From Cryptomeria japonica (lineage: Eukaryota; Streptophyta; Pinopsida; Cupressales; Cupressaceae), in the NCBI RefSeq assembly GCF_030272615.1, contig NC_081413.1, positions 332,172,302-332,236,301 on the forward strand: a stretch of 64,000 nt of DNA, in the 5' to 3' direction. The position numbers and the translations under genes were made by a program. The stretch's first letter is position 1. The number at the start of each line of letters is the position of its first letter. The notes under the pieces are model-generated. The model did no database searches and had not been told where the DNA came from. It was given only the letters and a program-made list of their open reading frames with translations. Below are positions 12,538-24,741 of the stretch, one piece after another.

Positions 12538-14027
12538 TAATTTTATAAACTTGAGTTGTTGTGTTGTGTTGTCATTGATATCAACCTATCTTGTGTTTTC
12601 ATTAATTTCATTAGGTGTTGCAGATGATCCGAAAATGTATTTTTTGATGTTTTTGTATGATTTGGTAGTGATATTGAGGTGTCTCCAAAAGGTTGGTATA
12701 GTGGAAGTTTCAATATGTAGGAAATAGTATTTAATGTCTTAGTGGAAGAATGTTTTGTATTCCTTCGATATGTGAAGATTATTGAGTGTGGTTTTGGATA
12801 TAATGCTTATCATATGTTTATATTGTACTATCAAGTTTACAAGTCCTCTCCTGTCCATATGGTTGAGTTAGTTGTTGTTATTTCTAATAGTGGGGTGTCT
12901 ATTAGAACTGGTCTAGAGAATGCTCTGTTGTTCTTTGATATGTTGTTTTCAATGTTCTGCTTGGGATGAAATGTTTATTTAGTTTGTGTAGTATTATAGT
13001 TTAGTTTTCTAGGGATGGTTTGATTGACAGCTGAAGTTATGGTATTCTTAGTTTAGTGCTATCAGTTGGGTTGGTTTTTAGTTGACTAAGGTAGTGTATC
13101 CTATTTGGATCATGCCTTTTTGGTCCAAATATACTTTGGTGGTTGAGATTTGATGTTGATATGGGTCTCACCAACGCATGTGTAGATCCACATTAAGTTT
13201 GGTACATTGCAGAATGGTTTTTGGGTTGACTAGTTGGCGTGCTACATTGTTCAAATACATGTTTTATTTGATGTTGACCTTGGAGGGTGTGTTACCATGT
13301 GCAACTTGTTGGAATATTTGGAAAGAATGTGTTGTGATGTGCTTGGGTCCTCTCTATCTCTGGAGTTGTCAACATTTCATATTTTTGGTTTGGGTGGGCA
13401 CCTAGTTAACAATTTTAAATGAATTATCATGTATATATAGGAGTGTGGATGTATGCGTTGTGTATCACATGTATGTGAATTGATGTGAAGTGGATATGAA
13501 TGATGCACAAGCATATTTTTTATAGAAAAAGTGTAAAAGACACTCTTTGAAGGGCTTTGAGACAATGTTTGTTGTTAGATGTGTTTGCAATGATATTGGT
13601 CGCTTTACACAGTGGTTCAATGACGATTTCATGATTAGGAGATCTTGTTCATTTTAGTATATTTGATCCTCTACACCTGTCAGAAGAAGGTTTGTTCCTT
13701 TTTTCAATTTGTGCACATTTATATCTTGCCCTAATATTGTGCACCTTAGTTTTGTAAGTCTTTTAAGGTGTATTGAGCTCCCTCACCTTGAGACTAAACA
13801 TTATAATCAGTTATTCATATTGGGAGTGTGATTCTCACCATGGTTTTTTCCTATTTAGGGTTTTTCATGTAAATTTGGTGTTTATGTGTATGTTGTGCTT
13901 TTTGATTTCATGTTTCATAATTACAGTAATTAGTTAAGTGTGGTTTGAAGTTTAATTTATTAGCCGTAAAGTGTTTTGACGTTTGGATTGATTCACCACC
14001 CCTCTCAGTCTTGTGGTGTGTTCAACA
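12538..14027 (+). mobile_element. Copia-type LTR (X), TATA box at 13432
   Basis: Follows a purine tract on the left and ends in gtgttcaaca on the right. It carries a tatatatag TATA box (13432-13440) and a block ctcaccatggttttttcc (about 13835-13852) that is also present in the LTR at 59441-60615. The short open frames within it (60-75 residues) have no recognisable features. The left terminus has lost the usual TG. Confidence 0.62.
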
Positions 14028-15144
14028 AGGTTTGACCTTTGTGAACTTTTGAAGTGACATCTTTTGGAGACCTTGGAAATAAATAAGAAGAGAAAATTTC
14101 AGTTCAAGTATGGATTCTTGATTATATATTTGGATTTCATGTTCATGAATGAAGTTTCACAAATTAAGCATAATGTATAGGATAAGTTTTCCTTGATTGT
14201 GGTTCAAATTAGACAACGCATTAGGTCTTTTGGGACAAGTGGATATGTGTACAGCACCCAGTACTTAGGGTGGTTCAAGGATTTTTAGGATTTAATGCAA
14301 TAAGGGAGACATTTCTTGTTGATGTGATCTAGAAGTACAAAGACATGCTTACATTTCTAGTAAGTGCAGATCATTGATATATTGGGGTTGTTGAGTGGAG
14401 GAAAGATTGGTTTGTCGATTTTCCCTATAAAATGTCTATAGAAAAAGTAGAGAGACAAATTGAAACAATAATAAATATGCCAATTGATCTCAAGGAACCT
14501 AGGTTTGGGACTACAAAATAGATTTTCACTAAGATGAGGTAATAGAAAGTTGATAAAGGGCATAAGAAAAGAATGGAGAAACTATATCAAAATATTAGTT
14601 TACATCGTATATATGAAACTTTCAGAGACTCTAATTGAGGGTTCTTCTATGAAAACATAGAGGAGGACTAGGTTTGTCTCTGCCTCTTCTGTAGTGAAGA
14701 TAGGTTCCTATAGAACCCCTACTAGATCGACAACAAGTAAGATGAAAGAAGCAAGGCATAAATACAAAGAAAGAAGGGAAAAGGAAGGTCTGGTGCCAAA
14801 AATGGAAGAAGTAGAAAGTGACAATGTTGATGAAGAAGTTCAAAAGGAATAGTTTGTGATCCAAATGAGAACCAAGAGGACTAAGGTTGAATAAAAAGAA
14901 GAAGAGGAGGAGAACACAGTGAATTTGAGTAGAAGAAATAGAACATTAGTCTCTTCGATAAAGATCCCTACAAAGAAGAGGGAAGAGGTTAAGTGCCTAC
15001 CAAGTTGAAGGAATAGAAAGAGAATGTTGAAGATGATCCAAATTATGAGCCTTTAGATCTTGACAATCTTGTGAAAGAAGTCTGTTAGAATAAATTGTTG
15101 GAGTTATCTATTAGGTTGTATGCATATGCACCTCTGATAGACAA
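14028..15144 (+). pseudogene. Copia-associated unknown reading frame D, first part
   Basis: A decayed coding region with many stops and several frameshifts. Recognisable patches include GVVEWRKDWFVDFPYK (about 14380-14430) and IETIINMPIDLKEPRFGTTK (about 14458-14517), then a lysine/glutamate-rich stretch (about 14730-15000). I do not recognise the family; there is no zinc knuckle, protease or polymerase motif. Some plant copia lineages (Sirevirus type) have an extra env-like frame with coiled coils, and that is one possible identity. The frame is interrupted at 15144 by element C' and resumes at 19302 in phase. Confidence 0.55.
15140..15144. repeat. Target-site duplication of C', left copy (gacaa)
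   Basis: Matches 19302-19306. Removal of C' and one copy leaves the D reading frame in phase. Confidence 0.82.
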
Positions 15145-18100
15145 TGTAGTGCCTGCCAAAATACCCTAGAGAAACTAAACAATAACGTGCAAACAAAGAT
15201 AATGTTTTTATTAATTAACATCTAATAACAACTAATGCAACACATAACATCTCCATCTATTTACATTCATTAACCATTCAACAAATATGAACATACATCA
15301 TTGCTCATTTCATCAAATAACGCAACCGGATATAACATAACATCATTATATTTTCCCCAGGGTACTTCGACATCATCACTTAATTCACCACCATAATAAC
15401 ATACTACACACATGATAAGTATATTTCATCTTCATTTAATGCATCATATTTTAATTCTGTAACTAAGAGATATGCAACCTATAAAATTACTTATTCCTCA
15501 TGATATGCATAATTTCCTTTCTAACAATGCATCTATAGGAATCATTCATCTTTACTAAATCCAATTAACATCTTCTAACATATTCATCTCTTATCTAAGA
15601 ATATTTCTCTTTCAAGATTAATATACACTCTAACTTGCTTCCTAACACTCCATGAAATAATAGAACTGAACCATAATGCAAATCCATTCTATTACAACCA
15701 TAATCCACTTATATCCATGATTCATAAGATCACATCTCTACAATAGTACAGTTACATCCCTAATGTTTCATTACAAATATGACTTAATTCTAATTCTAAC
15801 TACAATTCATCTTATAAATACAAGTACATTAAATACATCATGAGCATAGCTCTTTCTACTACAAGAATCCATCTATTATATTAAAAAACATTACATTACA
15901 TGCATTCCATCTTATTCATTACATAAATCGCTACAAGGTGCATCCATAGTCCATCATGAAGAAGAATCTACATCCACGCAAGAAGAATCCAAGAGAACAT
16001 CCCAATGGCTAAAAAGAACCAACCACCTGACCATGTGGAACCAAAGGAACCACCTCCCGTGCTAGGAGATGACACAAGGTCCCAACACACACTGTAAACC
16101 TAAGCTGACACCTATAACCAAAGAGACTAACTACACAAGGAACTCTCAATCAAGAACTCACACAATACAACAAGAATGAACTCCCAAAGGCATAAAAGTC
16201 ATCAAGACATAAATTCATCCAATAAGCATAATCATAAATCATAAAGGGGAACACATGTAGGAGTGGAGTGTCATCACATGCCATCCTCGAAACATAATAA
16301 CATAAGGCACTAGATTGATGGACATGTGGAGCCATCTCAACATATGAGAGACTAAGGGAGATTAGTTTTCTCTCTTCATGACCTTCTCATGCTTATCCTA
16401 AAACATCCTCCCTAGGACTAAGTCATGAGGCTCAAATCAATTTATCATCTTATTAATTAATCTAGCTACCCAACCCATCAATTATTAGGTTATCACTTAT
16501 TTACACAAATCATGGTAAACTCCAATGTGTCCTAGTGGTCTAGACTTCATGCATCCTTACAAGGAACCTCATGCAAGCCTATCTCTCATGACCCCGATCA
16601 TCACAAGGAAGCCCACTCCCCCTAACATGGCCCAACAATAAATCACAAGAGGCTCTAACCAAAATAAATAAATGAAAATAACACTCAATGCAGCCAATAA
16701 CTTCCACACATACTCTCACAACATATGCAAGGCTACAAAAACATCAATATAGCAAAATGAGCCTCTTGGTTAGAAATAAACAAAGGCCTATCAAGCCATC
16801 AAAATCTGCCATCAAGTAAAAGATAACATTGCAGCAAGGCCAACTCACTTGTTGGTCCTCAACAATATTATAATCATCTCAAATAACCATGGCTTATCAA
16901 CATGGAAGAGGATCCATAACATCCACAATGACATAGAGAAATAAATATACTTAAATCATCAAAATACATCAAAACTGATCAAACCCAAAACTGGAAAATA
17001 TTAGCAGACCTCAAATAACGCCTCTGGTACAAAAATCAACTCGGAGAATACCTAAAAAATGACCAAAACTGAGAAACTACAAAACACAGACAGTTTAGCG
17101 CTTTTATCCCATAGAACTACGCTTTTGTCAGATAAAACAACGCTTTCATCCCATAGGACAATGCAAACATCTCCGAAATCGCGTATACATCTTCTAAGAC
17201 AATGCATGCATTGTCAGATTTGTGCTCAAGCCTTCTGAGACAACGCTTATGTTGTGCAAAACAACACTTACACAAAATAGAATAACGCTTTTACATATTT
17301 AAACAACACATTCACTGAAACAATGCATTTACATATTTCACATGGAAAACTCAGAAAACTTACAACAAAAAAATAAATTCCAAACTTAGGCCAAGGGGCC
17401 CGAAAAACACATGAATAGAGATGCCTAGAAACAATGAATACATAGGTATAAATAAGGTAAATCAATTCAGACTATAAATCAACATTCAACCAATATTTCT
17501 TCATGGCAATAAGCATACAAAACCACTTCAAACTCACAGAAAAACCAATGAAACCAAATCCAAACACTTTCAAACTAAAAGACTCTCAAGGGGAAAAATA
17601 TCCATTCAACTCCCATACAAACAAAAGATTCATCAACTAGAGATTTTCACAAGAATTTCATAGAGCCGAGAGACAACATGCACAGGAAAACCAAATATAT
17701 TTCTCCAACAACTATATGAAAACTCTTATAACATAAGGTTTCTTCCCCAAATATTAATCTCCAACAATATTAAAACTATAAAACAACATAATATTTCAAT
17801 CCAGGCCCAAAACCCTTGCAGACACAATGCATACATAGAGAAACCATTAAAATCAAAATGCAAAAGTAAAAGAACTCCAACCTGCAACCTGAAGTGATGA
17901 AATAAAGCTGAAGAAGAGCTGCCTTAAAGCCAAACCAAAATCGAACCAAGCTCCAGCCAAAACCAAGAGTAAAATAAATCCAAAACCAGGGAAGAATGCT
18001 TGTTGGAAAAATTTCTAGAGAATAGCCAACCTGAAAACCATCACGAGAATAAAAATAAAAAGCAACAATAACCAAAAACCCTAGCCTCAATCTCGGCCAA

Positions 18101-19301
18101 TCAAAATATTCCATTTTAGAATATATTTTACCAACCCACCATATATTATAATTTATTCTCCCATTTCGAATTTAGCCAATGAGAGCAAAGGGTAGGTATA
18201 GTAAATATAAAATATACTTATCCATCAAAGTGAGAATGTTTTATTATTATTTTATTTTAATGTGTTCATACACCCCACTTAGGAAATAAAAGTCAAACTA
18301 TTAAATAAACATAAGCTATAAATAAATAATCCAAATGGGAATTAAAATTTAAATAAACAAAAGCTAATAAAATAAATTAAAGAACCAAATAAATATTAAA
18401 CCATAGAAACTCAAATAAATAATTAAATAATCAAATACCGTTATAGATTAAATCACAAATATAAAATAAATATTAAACAACAATAAGGCTTATCAACAAT
18501 TAAATAATCATAAAATCATTAAACGTTAATTATTAAATAAATATAAATATCAAATAATTAAATATTCAAAACTAATAAATTAAATACATTAAAATAAATA
18601 TTACTAGATATAAAACCACACATCAAGAGCCACATAATAACACTAACATAATCAAGTAAATCGACCGACATAAATCGAACTCACAATACCAAGAAGACCA
18701 AGCTTACTAACTGACATGATGAATCATGCCAAGATGTTGACTACTCATGGTGAACAACTTAGATCTAGAGTATGTGAGGGGAACTCATGCCATCTTCGAA
18801 CCACATAAGCCATTGGAACTAAAGACACACTCAGACCTATGAAGACATATATAAAACAAGCAAGTGATAGAGAATCACAATGACACATCTCGCTCACAAT
18901 GAGTGATTTGGAATCATCTCTATCACAAAGACAGTCAAAAAATAGTCAAACACATCTCATAAACATCTCAGTAAATGTAATCATCAAGTAGGGATAGCAT
19001 AATCGTAATCATCATCAAAACCATGATAAATCAAATCTATCGATAATCCATCACATAGTGAGCATATAAAATCCATCGAGTACATATATCATCAAATCAC
19101 ATGATCAATCATGATAGTACCAACATCCATATAGATCATCAAAATAGCATATGTCCAATAGTGTCTAACATCAATAATAAGTGACCAAAGCACATGAGTA
19201 ATCATCATCCAAATCATCAAATATAGTCTAGATAAGTCTATCAAGCATAATATAAAAGTCAACTCTAGTCAAAATAGGTCAAATCAAGGGTGGACACTAT
19301 A
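15145..19301 (-). mobile_element. Long LTR-like element C', inverted relative to C, TSD gacaa
   Basis: The left end tgtagtgcctgccaaaatac is the reverse complement of the right end of element C (ggtattttggcaggcattac). The right end matches the reversed C start, and gacaa flanks the element at 15140-15144 and 19302-19306. Length is 4157 bp. The segment around 18890-18950 is the reverse complement of C near 52985-53050. It contains a minisatellite (17098-17335) and a very AT-rich part (18240-18600). No gag or pol is visible, so it is probably a solo LTR of a family with LTRs around 4 kb. A 112-residue hydrophobic frame on the minus strand (17776-18114) is not supported as a gene. Confidence 0.8.
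17098..17335. repeat. Degenerate minisatellite in C' (acaacgctttta units)
   Basis: About ten imperfect copies of a 20-30 bp unit with a core like acaacgcttttat. Element C has the matching region in reverse at about 54290-54540 with cores such as agaagcactaa and aaaagcgttg. Confidence 0.65.
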
Positions 19302-19306
19302 GACAA
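19302..19306. repeat. Target-site duplication of C', right copy (gacaa)
   Basis: Follows the acactata terminus. In tandem units 2 and 3 the same junction is repeated downstream of 36660 and 40715. Confidence 0.8.
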
Positions 19307-19891
19307 GGAGAAGATTGAGAAGGTGGTAATCAAGTTTTTGATTACCTTTAACAAATATATAGATGACATTGAAGGTAAACTACCCAAAGAGGTTTTGGAG
19401 GTATTGATAGAGAAGAAAAGGGTTGTAATTATGGAGTCAAATATGAGGAATCAAGCATTGAATATGGTAACCGGTTTTTTGTCAAAGGAAGAAATGACAA
19501 GAATTAAATAAGACCTAAACACAAGATTTAGGAGAAAGGAAAGGGTGAACTTAATCATGGGAGGAGATCCAAAATATATCAAAAGAATAGCAAAATAGAC
19601 AAAAATGATGCCATTGAAGTTGTGGAACAACTAAAGGTTACTTCTTTTTTTCCTCTAGAGAAGACAAACATAGAATCTGGTTTGGAAGAGACAAATAGTA
19701 AGTCAGATCTAGAAAGGAGCATAAACAAGAAAAAAAGTGAGAATGTTGATCCAGATATAGTTTTGAGTGATTAGAAGAATGCAAAATGCAATATAATGGA
19801 GGTTGTTGAAGAGATTTCAAAAGGCATTAGAGAAGAATAAAAGAATTAGGATCTGAAGAAGGAGAAAATAGAAGAAAGAACATAAGGAAAG
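19302..19891 (+). pseudogene. Unknown reading frame D, second part (unit 1 copy)
   Basis: The segment begins with an open stretch including KEKIEKVVIKFLITFNKYID and KLPKEVLEVLIEKKRVVIME (19308-19440), helical and charged. It then runs through stops into a lysine/glutamate-rich tail. In phase it continues from codons ending at 15144. Near-identical copies lie in tandem units 2 (about 36662-37262) and 3 (about 40719-41318). The right end is cut by element C at the gaaag site (19887-19891). Function is unknown; the composition fits a coiled-coil structural protein of a copia element. Confidence 0.55.
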
Positions 19892-19937
19892 TGTAATGCC
19901 CTTCCCTGATTCATCTTTCCTTTTTGTGCATCGATAG

Positions 19938-21057
19938 TGTAGACACATAAAATTGACTAAATTAATAGTTCATTAATTATGTCTTTATCACGCAATTAAT
20001 TCTAATTAATCATATTAACCTACCATTACATTTAAATTATATTTAATAATATCCCCTTTCCACTTCTTCCAAATATTGATTTATTTCAATAAATCAAACT
20101 CATCTTTATGGAATATTCCATTTTTATCCCTAATCCTAATTAGCTAAATTAATCCATGATTAATTAGGCTAATTTAGTGATTCTTAAAAACCTATCATCT
20201 AATCCCCTCATTATCCTAATTAATCCAAAGCCTAACCAATGTTAGTATTTATTCAAATTAAAAATACTACACATCTACCCAAACTCACATGTGAATCACA
20301 AGTCACTTCACATGTCCACATCACCTTTGACCAAGGGGTTCTCACACATGTGTGGGGATGCTCTTCCCCATAGAGCCACCCTACTCATTCCTCTTTTAGC
20401 CCGTATGTCATAAAATCTCTTCCACTATTCCTTACACCTTGCCACAAGTATTTCCACTTGTCACATCTTGGACCTCCCAAGATTTGCTCACACATGTGTG
20501 AGCACACTTACCCTTGCACCCACTTCTCCTTGTGTCACTTGTCATAAGGCTAAGCCTTCAAACCTGAGACCACATTCCCTTTCAATCTTAGCCCTTGATC
20601 AATATTCAATCTTGACCGTCGATTTCCAAGCCTCCAACTTTATAAATTGAAGCCCTTATCTCTTATCAAAGGATCCACATTTTATGCATCCTCATATCCA
20701 CTTTTTATGCATCCTCATGCTGGATTTTTATCCACTTATCATAGCACAATCATAATGCCCATTGTGATCTATCATATCTACATCCATCATCTATGTTGTT
20801 ATGCTAGTTGAGAGCATTCCACACTTAACCCTACTCAATCTCCCACTCTTCATTTGAAAACCTCAAAGCAATGTGGTTCGTAGAGACGAGGAGGACAAGG
20901 AAGACCGAAATGGCGTAGGGAGCATCATGAGTGAAGTCTTTCTTTATGTTCATGTTTCTCATTTATGCTTTTTTCATACTTTATTGATATCATTCTTGAA
21001 ATGGTTTTGGTTTGTTTATATATTGACTAACTTTACTAGCCATTTTATGATGATACA
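19938..21057 (+). mobile_element. LTR of element B, tandem unit 1 copy
   Basis: Starts tgtagacacataaaattgac after gatag (19933-19937), ends gatgataca, and is followed two bases later by a mutated primer-binding site (21060-21079). Length 1120 bp. It carries the TATA box tataaatt at 20641-20648. It is the unit 1 duplicate of the B 5' LTR and not an independent insertion, since all three unit copies share the same flanks. Confidence 0.88.
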
Positions 21058-23170
21058 TTTGATGAACCTAACATGAATCGCTGTACTTGAATAACTTATT
21101 TTCCATATTTGTTAATCTGCATTGATATGTTGATAAATGACTTAAATCCATAGGTTTATGGTTATATTTGATTATGGATTTATAGTGATTACTAACTTGA
21201 TATATGAATGTATACGAGCCATGTATGAGACCATTCCATTGTTGTTTTGAGGATAACACTTCCACACCTGTGTGTGGTACAATCATCTTACTGCTTTACC
21301 TTTTTTATGTCACACGATGTCAGAAGTGTTGCATGAATGTATATATTTTTTGCAGATCTTAATATTGTTCTTACCCTATGCTAACTATCCGGTCTCCCAT
21401 GTCAAAAGTAACGTACCACTTTTCTAATGTTGTGAGTTATCATGTCAATCTGAACTTAGTGGTCAGCTATCCCTGGGCGCCAAAAATTGGTTGCATTCTC
21501 TAAACACACCAGGATCGGTCTTGTTCAATGTTTCACTTATTTGGATTGACTACACACTAACCCAAGACAACGTACCATCTCTTTCCTCGATATGCCCAAT
21601 CACTGGCATTCATCAGATAGAGACTGAAAATACCCATCGCTTATGTGCTGCCCTAATAATTCTCACTTATTGGAGCATAGGAACTTCATTGTGTTGAATC
21701 ATTTCTTTGTCTTATAGTAAAATATCATGCAACCATTGCATTCCGTGAGATGACACATTATGTCCAGAGAATCCACGTGACTACTGTATCTCATGCAAAT
21801 TGTACAGTCATGCATTCCATGCAATGACTTCTTTTTTAAGGCATTCTATCGAATAGAAGAAAACCTTCTTTTCCACGTTTGCACACTTTGTAGAGGTGCT
21901 CTGCCAAATGCATTTGCTTAAAAGCTTTTAAATCTGTTTTCAAAAAGCTCTCCCATCACCACATAGGTTGTATAATTTAGTTGAAATCATGCCAATAGCA
22001 ATAGCTTATACATCAATTATCTGTGTTAGCATCTTTAAATCTGTTTCAAAGTTTTCAATATGTGCACATGCAAAGGAGGACTACAAAATTTGTTGGGTAT
22101 GAAGTTGTTGTGTGTATAAAAGAGGAGGAACTTGCAAATTTCCAATTACTACGATGATATCTATAGAAGAATTATCATTAGTCATGTTATAGTAGTATCA
22201 TTATTAGTCATGGTTGCATCAATAGAAGCAACATAACTATTCATGTTATAGCTGATGTTCATCAATTTTAGTCGGCCAGGATATGCACTATCTTGGCTTG
22301 TCATAAGATATTAGATATTCCTTTGAAAGCAATTTAGGTGTAATGAGAAAACCAACATACATGAGAGGCTACAAATAAACTAATTTTGAGAGAGTTAGAT
22401 TGTAATGTCAAGTGAGCTTGGTAGTGTCATGCTTTCCTGCAATGATGCTTAGCCCAAGTATAAAGGTAGTTTGATGGTGGGACCTACATGTGACGTGTAA
22501 TTCACAATTTAGTGGGATTGGCTTTTTGACTGGTAATTTGTGGAGCAGTATCACTATCTTAATTACACAATACCAAAGTGACTTACAAGAAGGATGAAAC
22601 ACATGCAAGTACGGAAAATTGCAAAAATGACATATTGGGTTTTGTAAGTATTACAATATTTGTCCCTCCATAGATCATTTCATTAAGTCAGTTTTTTAAA
22701 AATTTCCTTTTATTTTTGCTAACGAATTATCTAACAAGGTGTAATTGCAGAATTTTAAAGAGGAGCTTTAACAAAATTGTTCTTACAGAATAACACACAC
22801 ATTTTGCAATGTTAGTCTTAAAAGAACTCTTATTTGTATTTAGCAAAATCTTGCACAATCACGCTTTGCTATGATGGTTTAAATGAACAATAACATTGCT
22901 ATCTTGGTTTAAAACTAACATTCACATTATCATAATGAGTGAAGCCAGGTGAAGACATATATAGAACAAGCAAGTGATAGAGAATCGTAACGACACATCC
23001 CGCTTGCCATGAGTGATTTGGAATCGTCTCTATCACAAAGACTGTCAAACAATAGTCAAACACATCTCATAAACATCTCATCAAATGTAATCATGACGTA
23101 GGGTTAGCGTAGTCGTAATCATCATCAAAAACATGATAAATCAAATCTATCGCCAATCCATCACATAATG

Positions 23171-23175
23171 AGCAT
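23171..23175. repeat. Target-site duplication of element A, left copy (agcat)
   Basis: Matches 36432-36436. The unoccupied site is seen as a single agcat at 19061-19065 (unit 1) and 40488-40492 (unit 3). Confidence 0.92.
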
Positions 23176-24718
23176 TGTAGATGTCTAAAACTGGTCAACG
23201 CTTGTGGAGTCGTATTTTAACATTGGCGCATTGCCTTATTTTAGGTTTTTGCGTCGCATTAACATTTCTTCTATGTTGCGTACTTGGTCTTTATCATTTG
23301 TGAGCATCGAGTCCTTCTGCATTTTTCATTTGTCTCGCTTTCGAATTTGGTCTTGTCGATAGCAATATTTAGTCATGATTTTGATCAATCTTATCCCGTC
23401 GCATCAATGTGCATGTTAATTTGTCATCATTTTGGACATCGCCAATCCTAATTAGGGTTTTGTCCTCTTTTCAATCTTATCATCTTGCGATCGATTCGTC
23501 ATCGATCCTTGTCCTCTGATCAAATTATCATCAATCTTGTCGTCTTGCGGTCAATTTGTCGTCGATCGTTGACATTTTCAATCTTGTCATTTTGTGATCG
23601 ATTTGTCATTGATCGTTGTCATTTTCAATCTTGCGATTGATTTGTTATCGGTCATCGTCCTTCTCAATCATGTCAATTTGGATCAATTAGTCATTGTTCC
23701 TCATCAATTGGCGCATTTATCAATCAAATCACTTATCAGCATTGGTCCTTTGTCAGTCAGAATCATGATCAAATCGAATCGACATCAATTATCTTTTGTC
23801 AAGACCTAATTGTCATCCTTGCATTTCTAATTCATCTTCTAAGGTTTTATGATTTATTCATTTAATCTTGTTTGTCATTTTCCCTCTAGGTTAAATAATT
23901 TATTTATTTATCCTAAGTCTTCTTGTCACAATTAAATATTTATTTAATTGGCTAACTAATTCCTCCTCTCTTTGTGAATTAATTAATGAATGAAAAATTA
24001 TTAATTAATTTACCTAATTTTCCAATTTACTAATTTCTCCTAATTCTTAATTTTCTAATTTTCATCAATTTTCTAATTTCCTAATTTCTAATTCATCTAA
24101 TTTTCAATTTTCTCCTACATTTCCCCTAATTTCATGGGAATGAAATAGAAATTTGTCATAATATGTCATAATTGACAATCAATCAATTTTGACATAGCAA
24201 TTTGTCATAATTTGTCATAATTGACAATCAATCAATTTTGACATAGCAATTTGTCATAATTATCAATCAATCAATCTTGCATAGAAAGTGTCAATTTGTC
24301 ATAATTTGTCATATTTGTCATTCTTGATTTGAAATTTCCATTCGAATCAAATTCATGCTAATCTTGTCTTCTCTCCAATTTGTCTATAAATTGGATGAAT
24401 TTCTTTAATCAAAAGGTCGAATCAATCACGCTTCTAGTACCCTTATGCTGTCATCTTGTCTTAACAATCTTGCTTTCACATTATGCTTATGCACTTGAAG
24501 GTGAGATCCACAAAACAAAAGCAATTTGAAGGAGAAAGAAGGACAATGGAGAATCATGGAGGAGACATTCATGTTTGTGTTGGTTTGCATCTGAATTGAA
24601 TGTTTTATTTCCCTTTCTCTATTGAATGTAATTAGGATTTATCATTGCAATTTAGTTTTCGTGATTGAGCTAGGCTAATTTGCTATTGCTTTGATGATTT
24701 CCACATTTCCTATCTACA
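23176..24718 (+). mobile_element. 5' LTR of element A
   Basis: Starts tgtagatgtctaaaactggt and ends cctatctaca. It contains a four-copy repeat around tcatcttgcgatcgattcgt (23460-23650), attaatt-rich sequence (23920-24120), repeats of gacaatcaatcaattttgac (24170-24270), and a TATA box in ccaatttgtctataaattgg (24375-24394). The 3' LTR has the same order. Relative to the 3' LTR it has about 25 extra bases next to its right end. Confidence 0.93.
24384..24391 (+). promoter_or_regulatory. TATA box of the A 5' LTR
   Basis: ctataaat lies in the right half of a near-perfect inverted repeat, ccaattt-gtctat-aaattgg. The same arrangement occurs in the 3' LTR at 36124. Confidence 0.6.
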
Positions 24719-24723
24719 TTAAT

Positions 24724-24741
24724 TGGTGAACCCGACGTGAA
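24724..24741 (+). promoter_or_regulatory. Primer-binding site of element A, tRNA-Trp type
   Basis: tggtgaacccgacgtgaa starts five bases after the LTR end. It is the exact complement of the last 18 bases of plant cytosolic tRNA-Trp including CCA, as I recall that tRNA. Element B has a closely similar site with one mismatch over 20 bases. Confidence 0.78.

Larger units (their letters stand above)
18841..22950. repeat. Tandem unit 1 of a 4.1-kb triplication
   Basis: Starts at gaagacatatata inside C'. It runs through the last 461 bases of C', the second part of D (19302-19891), the first 46 bases of C, the 5' LTR of B (19938-21057) and about 1.9 kb of B internal sequence. It then joins unit 2 at the next gaagacatatata (22951). 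The unit length is 4110 bp. Copies differ by scattered substitutions and small indels. Confidence 0.93.

Noticed and set aside
12524-13405. Several 60-75 residue frames
   Set aside because: They lie within a copia-type LTR, overlap in different phases and show no domain.
17776-18114. 112-residue hydrophobic frame in C' and a 109-residue frame at the equivalent place in C (53738-54067)
   Set aside because: The positions correspond, but the translated texts do not align beyond chance by eye and no family is recognised. Both are more likely open by chance in T-rich LTR sequence.
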